Of a stretch of 64,000 nt of DNA, positions 1-8,352 are shown in pieces. The notes beneath the pieces are model-generated. The model worked only from the letters and a program-made list of their open reading frames with translations, did no database searches and was not told the origin of the DNA. Location: contig DXXG01000030.1 of NCBI GenBank assembly GCA_019416455.1, positions 62,001 to 126,000 of the forward strand, given 5' to 3'. Origin of the DNA: Clostridiales bacterium. Its GTDB lineage: Bacteria > Bacillota > Clostridia > Oscillospirales > Acutalibacteraceae. Position numbers and translations under genes: made by a program. Position 1 is the stretch's first letter. Every line of letters starts with the position of its first letter.

Positions 1-2192
1 AGTTCCTCGGCGAAGTCTGCCGGCATCAGATGGGAGATAGGATATTCCATCAGCGCGAAGGAGCAGGGATGGGGGACAGAAATACCCATGATACGGTACC
101 ACCGGGTGATGATCTCACGGATCTCATCTACCAATTTCTCTTTGCTGTCTTTACAGGATGGGTCAATGATAGCCACGCAGCACATGCCGTCCAAACGGTA
201 AAACGATACCCGGTCGGAAAGGGATTCCATCAGATTTTCGGTGATGGTTTGCACCAGATGATCGCTGAAAATTCGGCCCCGGGTGCTGTTGATCTCGGCG
301 ATGTTGTTGAAGCTGAACCCAATGGTCCGCACGGACTGATGGTTCCCCTTGGCCTCATCCAAACGGCTGAACAAAGCAGCTTCCCGAGGGAAGTTGGTGA
401 CAGGGTCCACCACGAAATTGTCGTCCTGGTGTGTGACCCGCCCGGAGAAGAACAGGGGAGTAGTGCCGTCGTCGCTCCATTTCAAAATGCCATAGCAGCG
501 GACCCACATGTTTTTGCCGTGGATATTGCGCACCTGGTAGCGCAGGTCGTGGATAGACCGTTTTTCCTCCAGCATGGAGTTGAGCTCGTTCTGGTACAGC
601 TCTCTGGCCTTTTCTGAGGGAATGCGCTGTGCCCAGACTTGCAGCAGTCCCGGCACAATATTGCTTTGAAAGCCAAATTCATCCCGCATGTTGTCGGAAA
701 TATAGAACAGATCTTTCTGCAAATCGCCGAAGTAGAAATAGGCGGTACTGTTTTGCTGAGAGATGGACTGGAAAAGCAGTTCCATATCATAGTAAGTGGT
801 TTGCAGGAAATGGTTGAAGATGCTGTCCGAGGGAACAGGAAGGTCCTGTTCAGGATTTCTCCGGTCTATTCCCGGGATCCGGTGGTAGGCAGCGTAGTAA
901 TTCCGCTTGTCCTGGTACATGATCTTGTCGGCTTGAATGATCAGGTTTTCCAGATCATGAGGAGGCTTGTCAGACCAAGCGTACCCCACCGCCATGTGAT
1001 GTTTGGCTTGGGAAATATACTTTTGCAGACTATCGACCTGCTCTAAGAACGCTTCTTTTTTGATATCTTGGAAAACCGCTACAAACTCATCTCCGCCGAT
1101 GCGGTAAAGCCAAGGAGTGTCCAGAGTGAGGCGCAGCGCGTCAAAGCAGTATTGGATCAGCTGATCCCCCGCGTTGTGGCCTAAAGTGTCGTTGGTGAGC
1201 TTCAGCCCGGTAATATCGCAATAGACCATGCCGACGCAGTCCAGGTTCTGAAACTTTTTGCTGTGCTCAAACATGGCGTTCCGGTTGTACGCGCCGGTGA
1301 GAGGATCATGAAAACTGAGGGTGTGCAGGTGATTGAGCAGATCCCGCCTGCGCAGAAGCGCCACAATGAAATAACCCAAAACTTTCAGCAGGGGGCCAAT
1401 AAGGGACATGGTCTCCTGATTGGGATTGTCCACGCCTAAAAAGCCCACCACTTTTCCCTCCATGCTGATGGGTCCGGCGATCAGGCTGTTTATGTTCTGA
1501 GGCTTTAAAATGGCATAGGACGTGGGATGCTGCATACGGATATCTTCCAGGTTTTGGATGGTAACCACCTCGTTTTCCTGAAAGATCTCCAGCCACCAAT
1601 CGATACTGGAAAAAGACAGGTTTTGCAGGATCTCTTTTTGGGGAGGGACATCGGCGGAACACCATTCGTAGGTGTTGTTGGCGGCATTTTCTCCGAACTC
1701 AAAGATATAAGCCCGATCGCAGGCAAATGTTTTGCCAAGGTAGGAAAGGACCTTGTTCAAGGACCACTCGGGATCTGTGGTGGAGAAGATCTGTTGGAGG
1801 CAGTCGTTGAGGATGTTTTCGCTGCGGGCGTAGTAATAAGGCGTGTTGCATGCCACTTCGGAATCTATATCGATCGCGATCTCCACACGGTAGCGGTGAC
1901 CCAGATACTCCATCAAAGTATCCTTGATCATAAATCGCTTGTTCAGAACCGGATTCTTGTAGGTCCAGGAAATGAATTTTCCAGGCTCTAATATGGGGTT
2001 GGTGCAAAAGGAACATGGTTGTTTATACCCTTGCAATACCTCGTAGCATTTCTTGCCTACATATTCTTTTGCTTCCTGGTATCCCAAAGATTCCCGAAGC
2101 AATTTATTCATATAATGTATTTCATATGTAACCGGGTCAGAGATATAGACCAGTTCGTCCATTTCCTCGAAGAAGTCCATCCACAAGCTCAT
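1..2192 (-). CDS. GGDEF-domain signalling protein, 3' part cut by window edge
   Basis: The frame is open from an ATG at 2192 (preceded by AGGAGG, about 6 nt spacing) to the window edge, 730 codons with no stop, so the C-terminus is missing. Reading order: N-terminal PAS-like region with a CSFC motif (about residues 1-100), a GAF-like region (about 110-270), a GGDEF domain with intact GGDEF at residues 366-370 (1083-1097), a second PAS-like region (about 460-580), then a second GGDEF-like domain in which the signature is RLDGM (residues 666-670, 183-197) and so probably inactive. No RxxD inhibitory site stands before the intact GGDEF. The family makes cyclic di-GMP from two GTP. The layout suggests an EAL domain may follow beyond the window, but that is not seen. 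Confidence 0.85.
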   Translation of the reverse strand, partial: MSLWMDFFEEMDELVYISDPVTYEIHYMNKLLRESLGYQEAKEYVGKKCYEVLQGYKQPCSFCTNPILEPGKFISWTYKNPVLNKRFMIKDTLMEYLGHRYRVEIAIDIDSEVACNTPYYYARSENILNDCLQQIFSTTDPEWSLNKVLSYLGKTFACDRAYIFEFGENAANNTYEWCSADVPPQKEILQNLSFSSIDWWLEIFQENEVVTIQNLEDIRMQHPTSYAILKPQNINSLIAGPISMEGKVVGFLGVDNPNQETMSLIGPLLKVLGYFIVALLRRRDLLNHLHTLSFHDPLTGAYNRNAMFEHSKKFQNLDCVGMVYCDITGLKLTNDTLGHNAGDQLIQYCFDALRLTLDTPWLYRIGGDEFVAVFQDIKKEAFLEQVDSLQKYISQAKHHMAVGYAWSDKPPHDLENLIIQADKIMYQDKRNYYAAYHRIPGIDRRNPEQDLPVPSDSIFNHFLQTTYYDMELLFQSISQQNSTAYFYFGDLQKDLFYISDNMRDEFGFQSNIVPGLLQVWAQRIPSEKARELYQNELNSMLEEKRSIHDLRYQVRNIHGKNMWVRCYGILKWSDDGTTPLFFSGRVTHQDDNFVVDPVTNFPREAALFSRLDEAKGNHQSVRTIGFSFNNIAEINSTRGRIFSDHLVQTITENLMESLSDRVSFYRLDGMCCVAIIDPSCKDSKEKLVDEIREIITRWYRIMGISVPHPCSFALMEYPISHLMPADFAEE

Positions 2193-2274
2193 GCTATCCT
2201 CCTGGGTAATGTTAAAGTCTCATTGTAGGAACGTGGGATGAATGTACACGGATATAGGATGTTTGTTTTGTTTA

Positions 2275-2303
2275 ATTATAGTGCAATTATACAATATGCG
2301 CAA
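2275..2303 (-). promoter_or_regulatory. sigma-A promoter of the GGDEF gene
   Basis: On the minus strand TTGCGC (2298-2303) and TATAAT (2275-2280) are separated by 17 nt. The start codon lies about 80 nt downstream, leaving a short AT-rich leader. Confidence 0.7.
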
Positions 2304-2574
2304 GTTTTATTTGATGAAAACATAACGAAATTTTAAATATTGCATAACAATATTCAATCCAAGAAAAATAGCGGCAGAAAAACAATTTTTCGAAGATCGC
2401 GCAATAAGAGGGATTTCGTCGAAATGGATCGGAAAATGTAGTTTTTTTAAAAGTGTTCCTTAAGTAAAGAAAACCCTTTTTACATGAAAAAATCCCCACA
2501 AGAGGTTGGGCTTTCTGTGAGGATCCATGGGGCGCGTGTGAAAGCGGTTTGGACGGTTCAAGTCCCGGCCGGAT
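2304..2574. other. non-coding gap, AT-rich
   Basis: No convincing ORF with a ribosome binding site is seen. The stretch is clearly more AT-rich than the coding DNA around it. A GGTTCAAGTCCC string at about 2555-2566 resembles a tRNA T-arm but has no supporting acceptor or anticodon arm. Confidence 0.5.
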
Positions 2575-2619
2575 AAAAGAAAACAGAGGACCAACCACAA
2601 GGGTCATTCCTCTGTTTTC
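2575..2619 (-). terminator. intrinsic terminator downstream of the tRNA fragment
   Basis: A 12-bp perfect stem (2579-2590 with 2608-2619) is followed on the minus strand by four T residues. It follows directly after the decayed tRNA-Leu 3' end, as the terminator at 2661-2694 follows the real gene. Confidence 0.65.
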
Positions 2620-2660
2620 TGGTGCAGGTGACAGGAGCTTGAAAGGTTCAAGCCCTGTGC
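2620..2660 (-). repeat. tRNA-Leu 3'-end fragment
   Basis: Positions 2620-2636 are identical to the last 17 nt (including CCA) of the tRNA-Leu at 2695-2711. Beyond that the similarity breaks down into a palindrome (CAGG-GCTTGAA facing TTCAAGC-CCTG). There is no anticodon or D arm, so it is a relic and not a tRNA. Confidence 0.6.
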
Positions 2661-2694
2661 AAAAAAAGGAGATCGTCCAAAATGAACGATCTCC
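2661..2694 (-). terminator. terminator of tRNA-Leu
   Basis: A perfect 9-bp stem (GGAGATCGT / ACGATCTCC) is followed on the minus strand by seven T residues. It directly abuts the CCA end of the tRNA. Confidence 0.85.
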
Positions 2695-2781
2695 TGGTGC
2701 AGGTGACAGGACTTGAACCTGCATGAACTTGCGCTCATATGGACCTGAACCATACGCGTCTGCCAATTCCGCCACACCTGC
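2695..2781 (-). tRNA. tRNA-Leu (anticodon CAG)
   Basis: The minus strand gives a class II tRNA. The acceptor GCAGGTG pairs with CACCTGC, the D-arm is GCGGAATTGGCAGA, the anticodon stem TATGG/CCATA encloses the loop TTCAGGT with anticodon CAG, then come a variable arm, a GGTTCAAGTCC T-arm, discriminator A and an encoded CCA. It decodes CUG, a very frequent codon in this GC-rich DNA. Confidence 0.95.
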
Positions 2782-2825
2782 ATATTTTGTTTTTCTGTTG
2801 AGCCGTAACGTCTCAACGCTCAGAT

Positions 2826-2854
2826 ATTATAGCATTGGAACTTCCGATTGTCAA
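2826..2854 (-). promoter_or_regulatory. consensus sigma-A promoter of tRNA-Leu
   Basis: Perfect TTGACA (2849-2854), 17-nt spacer and perfect TATAAT (2826-2831) on the minus strand, about 45 nt upstream of the tRNA. A strong consensus promoter fits a stable RNA gene. Confidence 0.85.
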
Positions 2855-2951
2855 CAGGAATTTTCAAAAAAATCTTTCCGACGGCAAATTTTTTTATTTG
2901 GCCCGGAAACAGGGCTTCTTAAAAGAAAGTAAAAGAAGAAACGCAACTCAC

Positions 2952-2982
2952 TTTACACACGCTTTACATTCTGTGGTATAAT
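2952..2982 (+). promoter_or_regulatory. extended -10 promoter upstream of the HAD gene
   Basis: TGTGGTATAAT gives an extended -10 (TATAAT at 2977-2982). TTTACA at 2952-2957 is a possible -35 with a long 19-nt spacer. It may drive the HAD gene and perhaps the importer operon, since no clear promoter is seen at 3797-3885. Confidence 0.6.
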
Positions 2983-3070
2983 TAACCCAGATTTTAAGAG
3001 ATTCCCTGTAAAATCAAAATATATCCTCAGTATACTATCCCCTGGTCTCGACAAAAAGGAGTTAACATTC

Positions 3071-3796
3071 ATGATCCATCGTGTATTCTTCGACCTGGGC
3101 TTGACCTTGGTGGAATGTGATACCGCCGGCCGCTATGTGGAATATTTCTCCCAGCTGGGCCGCCCCGTCACCCTTCCCCAGGCCCAGAGAGCCTATCACT
3201 TGGCAAACAAGTACTTTATGCGGGAGCATCCGGGGGCATTGGGACATAAGGACCAAGATGTATTCCGGCGCTTTCTCCAAAGAGTCTGTCAGGAATTGGG
3301 ATGGCCTGATCTTGGGCAGGATCTTTTCCGGCTGGCTCAGGAGGACAAGCGTCCGCCCCAGTGGACCGCGTTTCCCTTTACCTTGGAGGTCTTAAAAAGC
3401 CTGAAAGAGAGGGGAGTGGCCACAGGACTGATTTCCAACTGGGATCCTTCCTGCCGCCAGGTGCTGGACCAAAACGGTCTCACCCCTTACCTGGACCCCA
3501 TCCTGGTTTCCAGCGAAGTGGGCGTGGAAAAGCCTGACAAGGGCATTTTCGAGAAAGCCCTGGAACTTTCCGGGGACGACCCGAAAAACTGCCTGTACGT
3601 GGGGGACAATTATTACGACGACGGAATGGGTTCTGCCCAGGTGGGTATGGCCTGCTGTATCCTGAATCCTCCTGATCGGCTGGGCATTGAGGAGCTGGAG
3701 CTTCCCTGGTGCGTGCCGGATATCCGAGGGGTGGCCGCTGTGCTGGACGCTTTGGACGCCGGGACCCTGGACCAACAGGAAAACACCGCGCGTTAG
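3071..3796 (+). CDS. HAD-superfamily hydrolase
   Basis: 241 residues, ATG start behind AAGGAG. HAD motif I is FDLGLT (nucleophile Asp8), motif II is LISNWD, the conserved Lys lies in VEKPDKGIF, and motif IV is VGDNYYDD. A helical cap sits between motifs I and II, as in class IA. Position 10 is Gly instead of the usual second Asp of DxDxT, a variant known in some HAD branches. Substrate unknown; a small phosphate ester is the family expectation. It precedes the peptide importer by 89 bp with a small GC-rich palindrome over its stop and no U tract, so read-through into the operon is possible. Confidence 0.85.
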   Translation: MIHRVFFDLGLTLVECDTAGRYVEYFSQLGRPVTLPQAQRAYHLANKYFMREHPGALGHKDQDVFRRFLQRVCQELGWPDLGQDLFRLAQEDKRPPQWTAFPFTLEVLKSLKERGVATGLISNWDPSCRQVLDQNGLTPYLDPILVSSEVGVEKPDKGIFEKALELSGDDPKNCLYVGDNYYDDGMGSAQVGMACCILNPPDRLGIEELELPWCVPDIRGVAAVLDALDAGTLDQQENTAR

Positions 3797-3885
3797 CGCG
3801 TGCACAATACAAGAATGAAACGAACCCTGTGGTTTGGAACAGAAATCTATACGAGAGAAACTTGAGAGACGAAGGAGAAAACATC

Positions 3886-5475
3886 ATGCAGAAACGAATC
3901 CTTAGCCTTGTGCTTGCCTTGACCCTGCTCGTGACCGCTTTTGCTGGATGCACCGGAAACGGTACTACTTCCGGTTCTTCCACTGCTTCCACTTCCTCTT
4001 CCGGTGAGGCTTCTCAGGAGACTTCCACCGAAAGCCAGAGCTCTTCCACGGACAGCGGCGAGGAGACCGTGGTCCGGATGAACATCGGTTCCGAGCCTGA
4101 CAGCCTGGATCCCTGGCAGTCTGCCGCCTCTGATACAGACGCTATTTTCCACAACGTGTTCGAGGGCCTGTGCCTGTATGACGAAAACGGCGATATCATC
4201 CCCGGCCTGGCGGAAAGCTGGGACATCTCCGAGGACGGCCTGACCTACACCTTCCACCTGCGGGACGACGTGACCTTCCATAACGGCAAGGCCCTCACTT
4301 CCGCGGACGTACTGTACACCTACAACAACCTGGCCGGTATGGGCGGCGAGAAGGCTGTGTCCAGCAAGTTTGAGAACGTGGAAAGCTTTGAGGCCACCGA
4401 CGACTACACCTTCGTCATCAAGCTGAAAGAGCCCTCCGCCGGTTTCCTGTCCCTGAACATCATCGCCATCCTGCCGGAAGGCTATGAGGATCAGGCTACC
4501 GCTCCTGTGGGCACCGGTCCCTATAAGTTTGTGGAGTACACTCCCTCCCAGCGGGTGGTGCTGGAAAAGAACGACGAGTACTACGATGAGGAACGTGCCG
4601 GCAAGATCGACCGGGTGGAGTTCTACATCATGACCGATTCCGCCGCTGTGGTTTCCGCTCTGCAATCCGGCACCCTGGACATCGCCTCCATCAACGCTGA
4701 CGACGCTTCCGTGCTGGAAGGTCAGTTCGACATCTACAATTCTCCCCAGAACATGGTGCAGATCTTCGCCATGAACAACAGCGTGGAGCCCTTCAACGAT
4801 GTGCGGGTGCGTCAGGCGATCAATTACGCCATCGACAAGGACCAGATCATCAACACCGTGTTCGGCGGCTACGCTACCAAGCTGTACACCAACTTCAGCC
4901 CCGTGATGGGTGTCTACTACAACGAGGAGCTGGAAGGCTCTTACGACACCGACCTGGAGAAGGCCAAAGAGCTTTTGAAGGAAGCCGGCTATGAGAACGG
5001 CTTCGAGTTCACCATCACCGCTCCCGCCAACTATCAGGCTCACATCGACACTGCTCAGATCATCTCTCAGCAGCTGCAGCAGATCGGCATCACCGCCAAC
5101 ATTGAGACCATCGAATGGGCTACCTGGCTGGAGGACGTGTACACCAACGCCCAGTATGAGACCACCATCGTGGGCCTCACCGGCAAGCTGGATCCCGACG
5201 CTGTGCTGGGCCGTTTCAAGACCGACTATCCCAAGAACTTCTTCAAGTTCAGCGACGCCGAGTATGACGAGCTGATCACCAGCGCCCTCACCGAGCAGGA
5301 CGAGCAGGTGCGGGTGGATGACTACAAGCGCTGCCAGGAGATCCTCACCGAGCAGGCGGCCGCCGCGTTCATCAGCGACCCCAACCTGGTGGTGGCTTCC
5401 CGTAAAGACCTGAAGGGCTACACCTTCTATCCCGTGACCTTCCACGACATGACCAAGCTCTACTACGAGGGGTAA
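3886..5475 (+). CDS. peptide ABC transporter substrate-binding lipoprotein
   Basis: 529 residues, SBP family 5 (DppA/OppA type). The start at 3886 is chosen for GGAGAAAACATC just upstream and because it begins a clean signal peptide, a hydrophobic stretch ending TAFAGC with the lipobox Cys22. A Ser/Thr/Glu-rich linker (about 25-60) tethers the domain to the membrane. Family hallmarks are GSEPDSLDPW, the DGLTYTFHLRDDVTFHNGK region and VRQAINYAIDK. It captures extracellular peptides and delivers them to the permeases encoded next. It is first in the operon 3886-9371. The peptide call rests on the ATPase type; nickel or other ligands cannot be excluded. Confidence 0.9.
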   Translation: MQKRILSLVLALTLLVTAFAGCTGNGTTSGSSTASTSSSGEASQETSTESQSSSTDSGEETVVRMNIGSEPDSLDPWQSAASDTDAIFHNVFEGLCLYDENGDIIPGLAESWDISEDGLTYTFHLRDDVTFHNGKALTSADVLYTYNNLAGMGGEKAVSSKFENVESFEATDDYTFVIKLKEPSAGFLSLNIIAILPEGYEDQATAPVGTGPYKFVEYTPSQRVVLEKNDEYYDEERAGKIDRVEFYIMTDSAAVVSALQSGTLDIASINADDASVLEGQFDIYNSPQNMVQIFAMNNSVEPFNDVRVRQAINYAIDKDQIINTVFGGYATKLYTNFSPVMGVYYNEELEGSYDTDLEKAKELLKEAGYENGFEFTITAPANYQAHIDTAQIISQQLQQIGITANIETIEWATWLEDVYTNAQYETTIVGLTGKLDPDAVLGRFKTDYPKNFFKFSDAEYDELITSALTEQDEQVRVDDYKRCQEILTEQAAAAFISDPNLVVASRKDLKGYTFYPVTFHDMTKLYYEG

Positions 5476-5528
5476 TTTCCCCCTGAAAGGCGCTGAGGGG
5501 ATGCCTCAAACGCCATGATACGCAGCGC

Positions 5529-5567
5529 GGGGGGGCCGTGCCGGAGAAACCCGGACGGCCCTTCCCC
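5529..5567 (+). promoter_or_regulatory. strong intercistronic hairpin
   Basis: A GC-rich stem (GGCCGT-GCCGG facing CCCGG-ACGGCC) lies between the lipoprotein and permease genes with no U tract. Such hairpins commonly protect the upstream mRNA so that the binding protein is made in excess; that role is inferred. Confidence 0.5.
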
Positions 5568-5590
5568 TGTGGGAAAGGATAAGAACGCCT

Positions 5591-6535
5591 ATGGTCAACT
5601 ATTACATTCGGAAAGCGGCGGGGTTTATCGTCACCCTGTTTCTGGTGTCCCTTCTCACCTTCGCGGTGTTCCAGATCCTGCCGGGCAACCCGGCCCTGGT
5701 CATTCTGGGAGTGGACGCCGATCCCGCGCAGATCCAGCAGCTGGAAGAGGATATGGGCCTGGATAAGCCGATCCCCGTCCGGTTTTTGGAGTGGATCGGC
5801 GGGCTCCTGCGGGGCGACCTGGGGACCTCCTACCGCTACCATCAGCCTGTGTCTCAGCTCATCGGCAACGCTTTCGGCGTGACGGTGCAGCTGGCGGTGT
5901 TCGCCCTGGTCCTCACCGCTCTGGTGGGTATCCCGGTGGGCATCTGGCTGGCTCATCACAGCAAGAAGCCTTACGCCCTGCCTGTGTCCATGCTGTCTCA
6001 GCTGGGACTTTCCGTGCCGGCGTTCTGCTTCTCTGTGTTGCTGATCAATATCTTCTCCGTGCAGCTGGGATGGCTGCCCTCCATGGGCTATACCCCCTTT
6101 TCCCAGGATCCGGTGGCCTGCCTGAAAAGCCTGACCCTGCCTTCTGTGGCCATTGCCTTCGGTTCTGCCGCGGTGCTGATCCGCTACGTGAAGGTGAGCG
6201 TCATCCAGCAGGAGCATCAGGACTACGTCAAGACCGCCCAGAGCAAGGGCGTGCCCTCCCGGAAGATCCTCCGGGGCCATGTGCTGCGCAATTCCCTGAT
6301 CCCGGTGCTGACCATCTTCGGCATGACCATCACCGACGTGCTGGGGGGCAGCATCATCATCGAGAACGTGTTCTCCCTGCCCGGCATCGGCAAGCTGGTG
6401 TCCACCTCCATCAACTCCCGGGACCTGCCCCTGATCCAGGGACTGGTGCTGTATCTGGCCATCATTGTGGTGGTCTGCAACTTCGTGGTGGATGTGCTGT
6501 ACTCGGTCATCGACCCCCGCATCCGTCTGAAGTGA
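5591..6535 (+). CDS. peptide ABC transporter permease, DppB/OppB type
   Basis: 314 residues, ATG start. It shows the N-terminal RKAAGFIVTLFLVSLLTFAVFQ membrane segment region, then several further hydrophobic helices. The EAA-type coupling loop is around QDYVKTAQSKGVPSRKI, and the family tail is IENVFSLPGIGKL...DLPLIQG...VIDPRIRLK. It forms the translocation channel with the next permease. Second gene of the importer operon, 115 bp after the lipoprotein. Confidence 0.93.
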   Translation: MVNYYIRKAAGFIVTLFLVSLLTFAVFQILPGNPALVILGVDADPAQIQQLEEDMGLDKPIPVRFLEWIGGLLRGDLGTSYRYHQPVSQLIGNAFGVTVQLAVFALVLTALVGIPVGIWLAHHSKKPYALPVSMLSQLGLSVPAFCFSVLLINIFSVQLGWLPSMGYTPFSQDPVACLKSLTLPSVAIAFGSAAVLIRYVKVSVIQQEHQDYVKTAQSKGVPSRKILRGHVLRNSLIPVLTIFGMTITDVLGGSIIIENVFSLPGIGKLVSTSINSRDLPLIQGLVLYLAIIVVVCNFVVDVLYSVIDPRIRLK

Positions 6536-6551
6536 AGGGAGGAACAGAGCT

Positions 6552-7382
6552 TTGCGTGTAAGTACCATTTTAAAGAAATGCCTGCGAAACAAGAATTTCA
6601 TCCTGGGCAGCTCCATGGTGGGCCTGATGGTCCTTTTGATGGTGGTTGGCTTCTTCTACATGCCCTACGACCCCAACGCCATGGACACGGAAAACGCCCT
6701 GCAATTTTTCTCCCTGAAGCATCCCCTGGGCACTGACCAGTTTGGCCGCGACGTGCTCAGCCGCATCATGGAAGGCACTCGGGTGTCCTTCCTGGTGGGT
6801 GCCCTGACCGTGGTGTTTGGTCTGCTGGTGGGCGGCGCCATCGGGTCCCTGGCCGGGTATTACGGCGGCAAGGTGGACGAGGTGATCATGAAGCTCATCG
6901 ACACCCAGATGGCCTTCCCCGGCATTTTGCTGGCCCTGATGCTCATCGCCGTGTTCGGCAACAGCATCCAGAACCTGATCCTAGCCCTGGGCGTCATGTC
7001 CATTCCCCGGTTCGCCAGAATTTCCCGCTCCGGGTTCATCAAGTACCGTGACGCGGAATTCATCAAAGCTGCCCGGTCCCGGGGCGCAGGGGACGGGCGG
7101 ATCATCTTCCTGCACATTCTGCCCAACATTGTGCCGGAATTGATCGTCACCAGTTCTCTGGGCTTTGCCGGCGCTGTTATGAGCGAGGCAGGCCTGTCCT
7201 ATCTGGGTCTGGGCATCCAGCCTCCCACTCCCAGCTTCGGCAAAATGCTCAGTGAGGCCCAGGGGGAGATCCTCAAGGCCGGGTGGTATGTGCTGGTGCC
7301 CGCCCTTGCCATCACCCTGCTGGTGATGGGCTTTAATCTCATCGGCGACGCGCTCCAGGAGGTGACCGAGCATGGCAGATAA
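6552..7382 (+). CDS. peptide ABC transporter permease, DppC/OppC type
   Basis: 276 residues. The start is TTG at 6552, preceded by GGGAGGAACAGAGC; no better in-frame ATG fits before the first helix. It shows an N-terminal membrane segment, the periplasmic-type HPLGTDQFGRDVLSRI signature of OppC permeases, an EAA loop at EFIKAARSRGAGDGRI, and the SEAGLSYLGLGIQPPTPSFG motif. It pairs with the DppB-like protein. It overlaps the next gene by 11 bp, indicating coupled translation. Confidence 0.93.
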   Translation: MRVSTILKKCLRNKNFILGSSMVGLMVLLMVVGFFYMPYDPNAMDTENALQFFSLKHPLGTDQFGRDVLSRIMEGTRVSFLVGALTVVFGLLVGGAIGSLAGYYGGKVDEVIMKLIDTQMAFPGILLALMLIAVFGNSIQNLILALGVMSIPRFARISRSGFIKYRDAEFIKAARSRGAGDGRIIFLHILPNIVPELIVTSSLGFAGAVMSEAGLSYLGLGIQPPTPSFGKMLSEAQGEILKAGWYVLVPALAITLLVMGFNLIGDALQEVTEHGR

Positions 7383-8352
7383 GACCCCTGTGCTCTCCAT
7401 CGAGAGCTTGACTGTGGATTTCAACCTGGGCAAGACCTGCCACGCGGTGCGGGACACCAGTGTGCGTATCGAGCCCGGCGAGATGGTGGCCCTGGTGGGG
7501 GAATCCGGCTGCGGCAAGACCATGACCGCTCTGGCGGCCATCGGTCTCCAGCCTAGAAACGCCAAGATCCCCCAGGGGAAGATCCTCTTTGACGGCTCCG
7601 AGCTGCGGGGTTTGGAAGAGGAACAGTGGAACCAGTACCGTGGCCGGAACATCGCCATGATCTTCCAGGAGCCTATGACCGCCTTGAACCCGCTGATGAA
7701 AGTGGGCAGGCAGATCGCGGAGAACGCCCGCATCCACGGAGCAACCAAAGAAGAGGCAAAGACCCGCGCTCTGGAAGTGATGAAGCAGGTGGGCCTGCCG
7801 GACGTGGAGCGGCTTTACAACGAGTATCCCCACCGGCTTTCCGGCGGTATGCGCCAGCGTGTGATGATCGCCATGGCCTTGGTGAACAAGCCAGAGCTGC
7901 TCATCGCCGACGAGCCTACCACCGCGCTGGACGTGACCATCCAGGCTCAGATCATGGAGCTGATCCGGGACATGAACAAGGAAATGGGCACCGCCGTGCT
8001 GCTGATCTCCCATGACCTGGGAGTGATCCGCCGGATGTGCAGCCGAGTGTACATCATGTACGCCGGCCGTGTGGTGGAGAGCGGCAGCACCCAGGAGGTG
8101 CTGGCCCATCCGCTGCATCCCTATACCAAAGGCTTGATCGCTTCCATCCCCTCCCTGGAAAAACGCGGCCAGCGGCTTTCCTCCATTCCCGGCACTGTGC
8201 CCGCTTTGGAGGACCGTTCCGAGCACGGTTGTCCCTTCTATAACCGCTGTTCCAAGCGCCGGGATCTGTGCAAAAAAGAAACGCCCCCCATGGTGGTCCA
8301 CAAGAATCACATGGCCCTGTGCGTGGACGCGAAGGAGGAATTGGGACTGTGA
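7372..8352 (+). CDS. peptide ABC transporter ATP-binding protein, DppD/OppD type
   Basis: 326 residues. Walker A is GESGCGKT, signature LSGGMRQR, Walker B LLIADEPTTALD, H-loop SHDLG. The C-terminal oligopeptide-ATPase extension carries the Cys cluster CPFYNRCSKRRDLC seen in ATPases of this subfamily. It hydrolyses ATP to drive peptide uptake together with the next protein. Confidence 0.94.
   Translation: MADKTPVLSIESLTVDFNLGKTCHAVRDTSVRIEPGEMVALVGESGCGKTMTALAAIGLQPRNAKIPQGKILFDGSELRGLEEEQWNQYRGRNIAMIFQEPMTALNPLMKVGRQIAENARIHGATKEEAKTRALEVMKQVGLPDVERLYNEYPHRLSGGMRQRVMIAMALVNKPELLIADEPTTALDVTIQAQIMELIRDMNKEMGTAVLLISHDLGVIRRMCSRVYIMYAGRVVESGSTQEVLAHPLHPYTKGLIASIPSLEKRGQRLSSIPGTVPALEDRSEHGCPFYNRCSKRRDLCKKETPPMVVHKNHMALCVDAKEELGL

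Noticed and set aside
2550..2575. A second tRNA gene
   Set aside because: Only a T-arm-like string is present; no acceptor, D or anticodon arm can be formed.
3847..5445. 532-codon open frame on the minus strand across the lipoprotein gene
   Set aside because: It is a mirror of a GC-rich coding frame: no ribosome site, low-complexity Val/Gly/His-rich translation, and the plus-strand gene has clear family motifs.
5372..6616. 414-codon minus-strand frame over the permease genes
   Set aside because: His/Gln-rich antisense mirror of DppB; the real gene has membrane helices and family motifs.
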